A DNA stretch of 64,000 bases from Frigidibacter sp. GTDB lineage: Bacteria > Pseudomonadota > Alphaproteobacteria > Rhodobacterales > Rhodobacteraceae. The notes under the pieces are model-generated. The model made no database searches. It was not told the DNA's origin and saw nothing but the letters and a program-made list of their open reading frames with translations. The stretch spans positions 1 through 64,000 of the forward strand of contig NZ_JAUYTT010000011.1 of the NCBI RefSeq assembly GCF_030695035.1, written 5' to 3'. This document shows, one piece after another, positions 1-7,947 of this stretch. Each line of letters opens with the position of its first letter. Within the stretch, counting starts at the first letter, position 1. The position numbers and the translations under genes were made by a program.

Positions 1-2
1 TA

Positions 3-1298
3 GAGGCAGGCAATACGGCAGCGCTGTCGCGCCAGCTGGCCCGGAAGCACCCTGCCGATGTGGCCGATTTGCTGGAACAGATCAGCGGCGAGCAGCGCCG
101 GAGACTGCTTGCGATGTGGTCGGGGGAGATTGACGGCGACATCCTGTCGGAGATTTCGGATTCGATCCGCGAAGAGGTGATCGAATCCTTGCCGGCTTCG
201 GTGGTGGCCGAGGCGATGCGCGATCTGGATACCGACGATATGGTCGATATCCTTGAGGATCTGGAAGAGCCCGCGCAAGAGGCCATTCTTTCTACGCTGG
301 ACAAGGCCGACAGGCTGGCGGTGGAACAGGCGCTGGCCTACCCGGAATATTCCGCGGGCCGTCTGATGCAGCGCGAGGTGGTGACCGCGCCCGAGCACTG
401 GACGGTGGGCGAGGCCATCGATTTCCTGCGCGCCGAGGAGTGGCTGCCCGACCAGTTCTACCATGTGGTGCTGGTCGATCCGCGCCAGCATCCGGTCGGC
501 TATGTGACGCTTGGCAAGCTTCTCTCCTCGCGCCGCGACGTGGCCCTGCGCGGGTTGGCCGAGGAAAGCTTCCGCACCTTCAGCGTGTTTCAGGAGGAGG
601 GCGAGGTCGCCTATGCCTTCAACCAGTATCACCTGATCTCGGCCCCGGTGGTGGACGAGGATGACCGGCTGGTCGGCGTCATCACCATCGACGACGCGAT
701 GAACGTGCTGGATGAGGAGCATGAGGAAGACGTGCTGCGCCTTGCGGGCGTGGGTGAGGAAAGCTCGATCTCCGACGGCGTGATCGAGACGGTGAAGCAG
801 CGCACCCCCTGGCTGCTGGTGAACCTGCTGACCGCGAACCTTGCCGCGCTGGTGATCTCGCAGTTCTCGGGCACGATCGAGGCGATCGTGGCACTGGCGG
901 CGCTGATGCCCATTGTCGCCTCGATGGGCGGCAATGCAGGCACCCAGTCGCTGGCGGTGGCGGTGCGGGCGCTGGCGACCAAGAACCTCACCAGCTCCAA
1001 TGCCGGCCGGGTGGTTCGGCGCGAGGCGATGGTGGGCGCGATCAACGGGGTGCTGTTCGCGGTGATCATGGCGGGGGTCGGGTATTTCTTCTTCGGATCC
1101 TTGCTGCTGGGGGCGGTGATCGGCATGTCGATGGTGATCAACCTGATCGTGGCAGCGCTGGCGGGGGTGCTGGTGCCACTGGCGCTGGACCGCTACGATC
1201 TGGACCCGGCGCTGGCCTCTGGCACCTTCGTCACCACGATGACCGATGTGGTGGGCTTCTTCAGTTTCCTCGGTTTGGCGACGGTGATTTTACTATGA
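3..1298 (+). CDS. mgtE: Magnesium transporter MgtE (5' end outside window)
   Basis: Inner-membrane Mg2+ channel/transporter. The frame is open to the window edge; residues before the GTG at 60 (HPADVADLLEQI) already look like the MgtE N-terminal domain, so the true start lies upstream. Visible parts in order: the helical MgtE_N domain, a CBS-domain pair (about 330-700) that senses Mg2+, and a five-helix membrane domain (about 810-1298) with the signature MGGNAGTQS. The stop overlaps the next start by 4 nt (ATGA), so the two genes are probably translationally coupled. Family assignment is secure; only the N-terminus is missing. Confidence 0.93.
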   Translation, partial: EAGNTAALSRQLARKHPADVADLLEQISGEQRRRLLAMWSGEIDGDILSEISDSIREEVIESLPASVVAEAMRDLDTDDMVDILEDLEEPAQEAILSTLDKADRLAVEQALAYPEYSAGRLMQREVVTAPEHWTVGEAIDFLRAEEWLPDQFYHVVLVDPRQHPVGYVTLGKLLSSRRDVALRGLAEESFRTFSVFQEEGEVAYAFNQYHLISAPVVDEDDRLVGVITIDDAMNVLDEEHEEDVLRLAGVGEESSISDGVIETVKQRTPWLLVNLLTANLAALVISQFSGTIEAIVALAALMPIVASMGGNAGTQSLAVAVRALATKNLTSSNAGRVVRREAMVGAINGVLFAVIMAGVGYFFFGSLLLGAVIGMSMVINLIVAALAGVLVPLALDRYDLDPALASGTFVTTMTDVVGFFSFLGLATVILL

Positions 1299-1867
1299 AT
1301 GCTTTGATGGACCAGAAGACGGCGGCGCGGGCAGAGGCGCTTGCGGATCGCAAGGCGGCCTTTGCGGGCGGGCAGGGCAGCGCGGCGGACCGTCTGGCTG
1401 CCGTGCTGGCACCCTGCCGCGGGCAGGTGCTGGCCGGCTACATGCCGATGCGGACCGAGATCGACCCGTTGGCGGCGATGGCCGCGCATCTGGCGGCGGG
1501 GGAGGGCGGTCGGGTATGCGTGCCTGTTATCGCCGGGCCGGGCCAGCCGCTGCGCTTCCGCGAGTGGACGCCCGAGGCAGCGATGGAGCCGGGAGAGTTC
1601 GGCGCCTTGGTGCCGGCGGCGGGCGCGTGGCTGGTGCCCTCGGTGCTGATCGTTCCGCTGCTGGCCTTCGATTGGCGCGGCTACCGGCTTGGTTATGGCG
1701 GCGGCTTCTATGACCGGACGCTGGAGGCATTGCGCGCCGCGGGGCCGGTGATCGCCGTCGGCTTCGGCTTCGCCGCGCAGGAGGTGGAGGAGGTTCCGGT
1801 GGAGCCGACCGACCAGAAGCTGGACCTGATCGTCACCGAATGCGGGGTGATCCGGCCGGGGACGTGA
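1295..1867 (+). CDS. 5-formyltetrahydrofolate cyclo-ligase
   Basis: Cytoplasmic folate enzyme that converts 5-formyl-THF to 5,10-methenyl-THF using ATP. The 190 residues match the usual family length. The family signature GYGGGFYDR is at about residues 134-142, and the substrate-site stretch GYMPMRTEIDP is near residue 50. The ATG overlaps the mgtE stop and no strong Shine-Dalgarno is visible, which fits coupling to the upstream gene. YgfA/MTHFS family, confident. Confidence 0.92.
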   Translation: MNALMDQKTAARAEALADRKAAFAGGQGSAADRLAAVLAPCRGQVLAGYMPMRTEIDPLAAMAAHLAAGEGGRVCVPVIAGPGQPLRFREWTPEAAMEPGEFGALVPAAGAWLVPSVLIVPLLAFDWRGYRLGYGGGFYDRTLEALRAAGPVIAVGFGFAAQEVEEVPVEPTDQKLDLIVTECGVIRPGT

Positions 1868-1915
1868 GGAACTCTTATCGTCCGCGCGGGTTCGGCGGGC
1901 AGGACTGGAGGGGCG

Positions 1916-2320
1916 ATGAAGGCAACGGCGATCCTCGAGACGGTGATCTATGCCGCCGATCCGCAGGCGGCGGCTGAGTTCTATATTCAGGTATTCGGGC
2001 TGGAGCCTGTGCAATCCGTGCCCGGTCGCTTCACCTTCCTGCGCTGCGGCGGGCAGATGCTGCTGATCTTCAACCCCGAGGCGACCCGCGATCCCGCCCA
2101 CCAGAACGGCATCCCCGCACATGGCGCGACGGGGCCGGGGCATCTGTGCTTTCGTGCCGAGACTGCCGAGGAACTGGAGGCTTGGCGCAGCCGGTTAGCC
2201 GACCTTGGCATCGCTCTCGAGCATGACCAAGTCTGGAAGACAGGCGCCCGCTCGATCTACCTGCGCGACCCGGCCGGCAATTCGGTCGAGATCGCCGAGG
2301 CGGCGATCTGGGGGCTGTGA
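1916..2320 (+). CDS. VOC-family (glyoxalase/bleomycin-resistance fold) protein
   Basis: A 134-residue vicinal-oxygen-chelate protein. It has two beta-alpha-beta-beta-beta modules: an N-terminal ETVIYAADPQAAAEFY module and a C-terminal one ending RDPAGNSVEIAE, where the final Glu is a typical metal ligand. The His near residue 80 (GPGHLCF) is another candidate ligand. GGAG lies 5 nt upstream of the ATG. The substrate cannot be told from sequence; members include glyoxalases, dioxygenases and drug-binding proteins. Confidence 0.85.
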   Translation: MKATAILETVIYAADPQAAAEFYIQVFGLEPVQSVPGRFTFLRCGGQMLLIFNPEATRDPAHQNGIPAHGATGPGHLCFRAETAEELEAWRSRLADLGIALEHDQVWKTGARSIYLRDPAGNSVEIAEAAIWGL

Positions 2321-2351
2321 AGGGCTAACATTCGCAAGCTGACAAGACCGC

Positions 2352-2410
2352 GGGGGGCTTTCTGCCCCCCACACCCCCTGAGGATATTTTTACAAGGCAA
2401 AGGAGAAGAG
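2352..2410 (+). repeat. Intergenic G-run/GAGGATATTT element, copy 1
   Basis: Hairpin GGGGGGC-N5-GCCCCCC followed by CCCCTGAGGATATTT and an A/G-rich tail. It lies between the convergent ends of the VOC gene and the DUF6476 gene. It is the most diverged of seven copies in this window. Its position after two stop codons and its hairpin plus T-run fit a terminator role, but this is inference. Confidence 0.7.
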
Positions 2411-2414
2411 GGGG

Positions 2415-2738
2415 TCAGTTCTCGATCTGCACCGTTTGGCGCAGGGTGCCGGAGGCGGCGTCGAAGATCAGGATCTCGTCCTGATCTGTGACCACCGCAT
2501 ACCAGCCGGGGCCGACGGTCACCGCACGGCCGGTGGTGCCAGCTGGCAGGGTGATCTCGGCGGGCAGCACCGGGCCGGCGGGTTCTTGCGAGAAGCGGAT
2601 GACAAGGATCGCAAGGATCGCTAGAAGCCCGACGATCATCACCCCGGCAAGCGCCGTCACCAGTGCCTTCAGGAAACGCAGTTCCGGCAGCGCCGGGGCC
2701 GCCTCGCCCCCGTTCGGAGTATCTTCCTTGTCAGGCAT
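2415..2738 (-). CDS. DUF6476 family membrane protein
   Basis: A 107-residue protein with one transmembrane helix (about residues 22-45, rich in V, I and L) followed by a periplasmic beta-rich domain containing GWYAVVTDQDEILIFDAASG. I recognise it as DUF6476, a small Rhodobacterales family without known function. The ATG at 2738 was chosen because the conserved part starts at MPDKEDTPN and a G-rich Shine-Dalgarno precedes it; the open frame continues upstream only as a shadow of the gene on the other strand. Its 5' end overlaps the divergent pseudouridine synthase gene by 11 nt. Confidence 0.8.
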   Translation of the reverse strand: MPDKEDTPNGGEAAPALPELRFLKALVTALAGVMIVGLLAILAILVIRFSQEPAGPVLPAEITLPAGTTGRAVTVGPGWYAVVTDQDEILIFDAASGTLRQTVQIEN

Positions 2739-3765
2739 CGCCCCCCGCCTTCTGCATGTCGTCATCGGGCCGGACCCGCCCGAGCGCCTTGATAAGGCGC
2801 TGGCGCGCGAGGTTCCAGAGGAATGGGCGCTGTCCCGGTCAAGGCTGACCAAGATGATCGCCGAGGGCGCGGTCAGCCGCGGCGGCGTGGTGCTGACCGA
2901 CCAGAAGGCGCGGGTGGCCGAGGGCGACCGGATCGACCTCGCGCTCGGCGCGCCAGAGCCGGTGGAGACCGAGGCCGAGGACATCCCGCTGTCGGTGGTC
3001 TGGGAGGATGACGACCTGATCGTCATCGACAAGCCCGCCGGGCTGGTGGTGCATCCGGCGCCGGGCACGCCCTCGGGCACGCTGGTCAATGCGCTGCTGC
3101 ATCACTGCGGCGAGAGCCTGCACGGCATCGGCGGCGAGCGGCGGCCGGGGATCGTGCACCGGATCGACAAGGACACGACCGGGCTGCTGGTTGCGGCCAA
3201 GACTGACCGCGCGCATCACGGGCTTGCCGCGCAGTTCGAGGCGCATACGGTGGATCGGCATTATCTGGCGCTGGTCTATGGCGTGCCCGACAAGGCCGAT
3301 CCGCGGTTGCGCGGGATCAAGGGCGTCAGCTTCGAGGCGGGCGGGATCTTGAAAGTGGCAACGCAGCTGGCGCGGCACAAGACCGACCGGCAGCGGCAGG
3401 CAGTGGTGGAACATGGCGGGCGCCATGCCGTCACGCGGGCGCGGCTGGACCGGGTGTTCGGCACGCCGCCGACCCTGGCGCTGGTGGATTGCTGGCTGGA
3501 AACCGGGCGCACCCATCAGATCCGGGTGCATATGGGCCATGTCGGGCATGGGCTGGTCGGCGATCCGACCTATGGCGGGCGGCGCAAGCCCGCGGCCCGA
3601 AGCCTTGGCGAGGCGGCGGCCGAGGCGGTAGCGGCCTTCCCGCGGCAGGCACTGCACGCGGCCACACTGGGGTTCGAGCATCCGGTGACCGGCGAGGCGC
3701 TGTCCTTCTCGGCCCCGCTGCCGCCAGATATGGCTGACCTGCTGGCGCTGCTGCCCAAGGCATAG
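2728..3765 (+). CDS. RluA-family 23S rRNA pseudouridine synthase (RluD-like)
   Basis: Converts specific uridines of large-subunit rRNA to pseudouridine. An N-terminal S4 RNA-binding domain (ERLDKALARE onward) is followed by the synthase domain, with the catalytic motif HRIDKDTTGLL near residue 145 (Asp is the nucleophile) and the conserved GRTHQIRVHM near the C-terminus. I chose TTG at 2728 (345 residues): GGAG at 2716-2719 is 8 nt away and upstream residues look non-coding. The next gene downstream is rpoH. RluD is the likeliest ortholog, but RluC cannot be excluded. Confidence 0.9.
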   Translation: MSGIAPRLLHVVIGPDPPERLDKALAREVPEEWALSRSRLTKMIAEGAVSRGGVVLTDQKARVAEGDRIDLALGAPEPVETEAEDIPLSVVWEDDDLIVIDKPAGLVVHPAPGTPSGTLVNALLHHCGESLHGIGGERRPGIVHRIDKDTTGLLVAAKTDRAHHGLAAQFEAHTVDRHYLALVYGVPDKADPRLRGIKGVSFEAGGILKVATQLARHKTDRQRQAVVEHGGRHAVTRARLDRVFGTPPTLALVDCWLETGRTHQIRVHMGHVGHGLVGDPTYGGRRKPAARSLGEAAAEAVAAFPRQALHAATLGFEHPVTGEALSFSAPLPPDMADLLALLPKA

Positions 3766-3861
3766 GCGCACATAGGTATCCTTCCCCCTGAGATCACCCT
3801 GCGCCCGCGCACAGCCACATAAGCGTGATAGCGCTGACATGGGGCTGGCGCGGCGACGGGA

Positions 3862-3887
3862 GGAACTGCATCCTGCGTTGAACCGTT
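3862..3887 (+). promoter_or_regulatory. Candidate EcfG-type promoter of rpoH
   Basis: GGAAC (3862-3866), a 17-nt spacer and CGTT (3884-3887) match the GGAAC-N16/17-CGTT consensus of the alphaproteobacterial general-stress sigma factor. It lies about 100 nt upstream of rpoH. Many Rhodobacterales use other ECF factors, so this may be chance. Confidence 0.35.
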
Positions 3888-3907
3888 CGGTACACTAACA
3901 GCGGCCC

Positions 3908-3937
3908 CTTGAAAGCGGGCCGCGCACTTCCCAACTT
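3908..3937 (+). promoter_or_regulatory. Candidate sigma-32 promoter of rpoH
   Basis: CTTGAAA (3908-3914), a 15-nt spacer and CCCAACTT (3930-3937) resemble the heat-shock sigma consensus CTTGAAA-N11/15-CCCCATNT. It lies about 50 nt upstream of the rpoH ATG and would allow autoactivation. Confidence 0.4.
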
Positions 3938-3987
3938 CACCGGTCCCGATCCGCCCCTTGGCGGCAGGGGAACAGGGGATCAGACAG

Positions 3988-4884
3988 ATGAGCACCTATA
4001 CCAACCTACCCGCACCCAGCCCCGAACAGGGGATGAACCGCTACCTTCAGGAGATCCGCAAGTTCCCGCTGCTGGAGCCTGAAGAGGAATACATGCTGGC
4101 CAAACGCTGGGTGGATCACGAGGACAGCTCGGCCGCGCACCGGCTGGTCACCTCCCACCTGCGGCTCGCGGCCAAGATCGCGATGGGCTATCGCGGGTAC
4201 GGGCTGCCGCAGGCGGAAGTGATTTCCGAGGCGAATGTCGGCCTGATGCAGGCGGTCAAGCGCTTCGACCCCGAGCGCGGGTTCCGGCTGGCGACCTATG
4301 CGATGTGGTGGATCCGCGCCAGCATCCAGGAATATATCCTGCGCTCCTGGAGCCTGGTGAAGCTGGGCACGACCTCTGCTCAGAAAAAGCTGTTCTTCAA
4401 CCTGCGCAAGGCCAAATCCAAGATCGGCGCGCTGGAAGAGGGCGACCTGCGCCCCGAGAATGTTGCGCAGATCGCCAAGGATCTGAACGTGACCGAGGCC
4501 GAGGTCGTGTCCATGAACCGGCGGCTGTCGGGCGGCGATGCCTCGCTGAACGCGATGGTCGGGTCGGATGGCGACAGCGCGACGCAATGGCAGGACTGGC
4601 TCGAGGATGAGGATGCCGATCAGGCCGGCGACTATGAGGCGCGGGACGAGCTGGAAGCCCGCCGCGCCCTGCTGGTGCAGGCGATGGATGTGCTGAACGA
4701 GCGCGAGAAGGACATCTTGATGCAGCGCCGGCTGGAAGACAGCCCGGCCACGCTGGAAGACTTGTCGGCGCAATACGAGGTCAGCCGCGAGCGGATCCGC
4801 CAGATCGAGGTGCGGGCCTTCGAGAAGCTGCAAAAGCGGATGCAGGAGCTGGCCCGCGACCGCGGGATGCTTGTCACCGCCTGA
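3988..4884 (+). CDS. rpoH: RNA polymerase sigma-32 factor RpoH (RpoHI type)
   Basis: Heat-shock sigma factor that directs RNA polymerase to chaperone and protease promoters. The 298 residues cover region 1.2, region 2 (GYGLPQAEVISEANVGLMQAV...TYAMWWIRASIQEYIL), the RpoH box QKKLFFNLR at about residues 132-140, and region 4 with the helix-turn-helix VSRERIRQIEVRAFEKL. The sequence resembles RpoHI rather than RpoHII of R. sphaeroides. The ATG at 3988 starts the conserved MSTYTNLPAPSPEQG; the open frame before it lacks family similarity. Confidence 0.95.
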   Translation: MSTYTNLPAPSPEQGMNRYLQEIRKFPLLEPEEEYMLAKRWVDHEDSSAAHRLVTSHLRLAAKIAMGYRGYGLPQAEVISEANVGLMQAVKRFDPERGFRLATYAMWWIRASIQEYILRSWSLVKLGTTSAQKKLFFNLRKAKSKIGALEEGDLRPENVAQIAKDLNVTEAEVVSMNRRLSGGDASLNAMVGSDGDSATQWQDWLEDEDADQAGDYEARDELEARRALLVQAMDVLNEREKDILMQRRLEDSPATLEDLSAQYEVSRERIRQIEVRAFEKLQKRMQELARDRGMLVTA

Positions 4885-4892
4885 GCCTGAAA

Positions 4893-4919
4893 GCCCGCCC
4901 ACTCGGCGGGCCTTCTTAC
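4893..4919 (+). terminator. Rho-independent terminator after rpoH
   Basis: Stem GCCCGCC (4893-4899) pairs with GGCGGGC (4905-4911) over a 5-nt loop and is followed by CTTCTT. It begins 9 nt after the rpoH stop. Confidence 0.7.
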
Positions 4920-5040
4920 GCTTGCGCGAAGGTCAGCCGCTTCGGGCAGGTGCAGGTTGCGCTTTGCTGCGGTGCAGCTAAGTTGCGCCTGGGGATGAGG
5001 CGGCAGGCCCCCGGTGGCCGCTCTGACAGGACAAGGCGAA

Positions 5041-5994
5041 ATGAACGCGAACGTAATCCGGCAACGCCTGATCGGGGCGGTTTTGTGCCTGTCCTTGCTG
5101 GCCCTTGTCGCCGGCACCGTGCCCGTGACCCTGGCGCTGCTGTCCCCGCTTGGCACGATGGCGCGGGTTCTGGACAGCGTCGCGCCGCAGATGCTGGGTC
5201 TGGCGCTGGCGCTGGCCCTGCTGGCTGCCCTCCTGGGGGCCTGGCGGGCTGGGGGCGTGGTGGCCGTTCTGGCGTTGGCGCTGGTTGGCTGGTTCGGGCT
5301 ACAGCACGCGCAACGCTCGCTGCCGCTAGCTGCCGACCTGCAGCCGAACGTGCGGATCCTGTTCTTCAATGTTCTGTTTGATAACACCGCCAATGCCGAG
5401 CGGATCGCCCAGGCTGCGCGCGAGTCCGGGGCCGATGTGCTCGCATTCGCCGAAAGCAGCGCGCTGTCGGCGGTTCTGCCAAGCTTGCGGGCGGACTATC
5501 CCTACATGGCCGGTTGCGAGAGGCAATGCCAGACGGTGGTCTTGTCCAAGGTGCCGCTGGAACCCACCGTTCCTGAGGCGGGTGCGATGGCCTGGGGGGA
5601 ACATCTTGCCAGCGTGACGGTGACGCCGCCGGGCGCCGCGCCCTTCACCCTCGTCGTGGCCCACAAGCTCAAGCCCTGGTTCGCGGGCCAGGTGGAGTTT
5701 CAGGATAAGCAACTGCGATCCCGCTTGAACGACGTCGCCGGCCCGTTGGTGCTGGTGGGGGATTTCAACGCCGCCCCGTGGAGCGCGCCCTCGCGCGCGC
5801 TGATCGACGCGACCGGCCTGCGCGCGCCGCGCCTGCCGGTGCCGACATGGCCGGCCGAGGCCGGGCGCTTCGGGGTGCCGATCGACAATATCTTTGTGCG
5901 CGGCGGCGCGCGGCTCACGGACCTTGCGCCCTTCGGCGATGATCTTGGCTCCAACCATCGTGGTCTGCTGGCCGAGGTGGCGATCGGCGGCTAA
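5041..5994 (+). CDS. Membrane-anchored endonuclease/exonuclease/phosphatase-fold protein
   Basis: A 317-residue protein. The N-terminus has about three hydrophobic helices (residues 8-85), then an EEP domain begins at NVRILFFNVLF. Catalytic landmarks are Glu in AFAESSAL, GDFNAAPWS at about residues 240-248 and the terminal SNHRG near 303-307 in place of the usual SDH. The active domain probably faces the periplasm. The family includes phosphatases, sphingomyelinases and nucleases; the substrate is unknown. The start is ATG 5041, with a weak AAGGCG upstream. Confidence 0.82.
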   Translation: MNANVIRQRLIGAVLCLSLLALVAGTVPVTLALLSPLGTMARVLDSVAPQMLGLALALALLAALLGAWRAGGVVAVLALALVGWFGLQHAQRSLPLAADLQPNVRILFFNVLFDNTANAERIAQAARESGADVLAFAESSALSAVLPSLRADYPYMAGCERQCQTVVLSKVPLEPTVPEAGAMAWGEHLASVTVTPPGAAPFTLVVAHKLKPWFAGQVEFQDKQLRSRLNDVAGPLVLVGDFNAAPWSAPSRALIDATGLRAPRLPVPTWPAEAGRFGVPIDNIFVRGGARLTDLAPFGDDLGSNHRGLLAEVAIGG

Positions 5995-6022
5995 AGCCTC
6001 CGACCGCCACCCCAAAGCACGA

Positions 6023-7852
6023 TCAGTCCTCCATCGCCTCCAGCTCGTCGATCATGCCCGCGATCATGCCAAGCCCCTTGTCCCAGAAGGCTGGGTCGCT
6101 GGCATCGAGCCCGAAGGGCGCCAGCAACTCCTTGTGGTGCTTGGACCCGCCGGCGCGGAGCATGTCGAAATACTTCTCCTCGAAGCCCGGCAGCCCTTCC
6201 TCGTAGGCGGCGTAAAGCGCGTTAACCAGCCCGTCGCCGAAGGCATAGGCATAGACGTAGAAGGGCGAATGCACGAAGTGGGGGATGTAGGACCAGAAGG
6301 TCTCATACCCCTCCATGAAATCGAAGACCGGGCCGAGGCTTTCGGCCTGGATGCTCATCCACAGCGCGTTGATGTCTTCGGGGGTCAGCTCGCCCTCGCG
6401 CCGGGCGGCGTGCAGCTTGCATTCGAAGTCATAGAAGGCGATCTGCCGGACGACGGTGTTGATCATGTCCTCGACCTTGCCGGCCAGCAGGATCTTGCGC
6501 TCGGCGGGCGTCTTTGCCGCCTCCAGCAGCTTGCGGAAGGTCAGCATCTCGCCGAACACGCTGGCGGTTTCGGCCAGCGTCAGCGGGGTGGAGGCGAGCA
6601 TCTCGCCCTGGCCCGCTGCCAGCACCTGATGCACCCCGTGGCCAAGTTCATGCGCCAGCGTCATCACGTCGCGCGGTTTGCCAAGGTAGTTGAGCATCAC
6701 ATAGGGATGCACCTCGGTGACCGTCGGGTGGGCAAAGGCGCCGGGGGCCTTGCCCGGCTTCACGCCCGCATCGATCCAGCCCTTGTCGAAGAAGGGCTCG
6801 GCCAGCGTTGCCATTTCCGGCGCGAAGGCGGCATAGGCATCCATCACCATCGCCCGGGCGGTGGGCCAATCCACCACCTTCACATCCTCGGTCGGCAGGG
6901 GGGCATTGCGGTCCCAGATCTGCAGCCGGTCCAGCCCCAGCCATTTGGCCTTCAGCGCATAGTAGCGATGGCTGAGGCGCGGATAGGCCGCAACCACCGC
7001 ATCGCGCAGCGCCTGCACCACCTCGGGCTCCACATGGTTCGACAGGTGGCGGCCATATTGCGGGGTCGGCATCTTGCGCCAGCGGTCCTCGATGTCCTTT
7101 TCCTTGGCCAGCGTGTTGTGGACGCGGGCAAACAGCTTCACGTTCCGCGCAAACACCGCCGCCAGCGCCCGTGCCCCCGCCTCGCGCTTGGCGCGGACCG
7201 GGTCCGACAGCAGGTTCAGCGTCGCCTCAAGGTTCAGCGGCTCGGCCTCGCCCTCCACGTCGAACATCAGGCCGGCCATCGTCTCATCGAACAGCCGGTT
7301 CCAGGCGGCGGCGCCGACGGTGGACTGGTCGTGCAGGAACTTCTCCATCTCGTCCGACAGCTGGTGCGGGCGCATCGCGCGCATCCGGTCGAACACCGGG
7401 GTATAGCGGGCCAGATCGGCGCTTTCTTCCAGCAACGCGGCCAGATGCTCATCGGGCAGGCGGTTGAACTCCAGGCTGAAGAACACCAGCGGCGTGGTGA
7501 AATTCGTCACCTTGTCCTGTGCATCGGCCATGAACTTCGCGCGGGTGGCATCGAGCGTGTTCTGGTAATAGCGCAGGCCCGCATAGGACATGATCCGCCC
7601 CGCCACCGTCTCGATCCGCTCATAGCGGTGCACGCAGGCCAGCATGGCATCTGCGTCGAGATCCGCCAGCCGCCCCTCGAAATCATCGGCGAAATCGCGG
7701 CAGGCCTGCTCCAGCCAGACTATGTCATTGGCGAATTCGGGCGCATCCGGCGCAGGGTAAAGGTCGGTCAGGTCCCATTCGGGCAGATCGCCAAAGCCGC
7801 CGCCGGCGGCCGGGTTTGCATCATGCAGCGGGCGGGGAAGGCGGATCGGCAT
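6023..7852 (-). CDS. M3 family oligoendopeptidase (PepF-like)
   Basis: Zinc metallopeptidase that cleaves oligopeptides in the cytoplasm. The 609 residues fit the PepF/M3B family. The zinc motif HELGHG is at residues 401-406, with the distant Glu ligand in the following helix (LAETASVFGEM). The all-helical N-terminal domain forms the substrate channel. It is a single gene with its own ATG; the neighbours are functionally unrelated. Confidence 0.93.
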   Translation of the reverse strand: MPIRLPRPLHDANPAAGGGFGDLPEWDLTDLYPAPDAPEFANDIVWLEQACRDFADDFEGRLADLDADAMLACVHRYERIETVAGRIMSYAGLRYYQNTLDATRAKFMADAQDKVTNFTTPLVFFSLEFNRLPDEHLAALLEESADLARYTPVFDRMRAMRPHQLSDEMEKFLHDQSTVGAAAWNRLFDETMAGLMFDVEGEAEPLNLEATLNLLSDPVRAKREAGARALAAVFARNVKLFARVHNTLAKEKDIEDRWRKMPTPQYGRHLSNHVEPEVVQALRDAVVAAYPRLSHRYYALKAKWLGLDRLQIWDRNAPLPTEDVKVVDWPTARAMVMDAYAAFAPEMATLAEPFFDKGWIDAGVKPGKAPGAFAHPTVTEVHPYVMLNYLGKPRDVMTLAHELGHGVHQVLAAGQGEMLASTPLTLAETASVFGEMLTFRKLLEAAKTPAERKILLAGKVEDMINTVVRQIAFYDFECKLHAARREGELTPEDINALWMSIQAESLGPVFDFMEGYETFWSYIPHFVHSPFYVYAYAFGDGLVNALYAAYEEGLPGFEEKYFDMLRAGGSKHHKELLAPFGLDASDPAFWDKGLGMIAGMIDELEAMED

Positions 7853-7947
7853 CGGGAAACCTCATCTTTGTGCAGCCCCAGACATAGGGGCGCAGGGGCG
7901 CGGGGTGCAAGGGTGGCTTACCGCCCCGCGGCCCGCAGATTGCGCGG

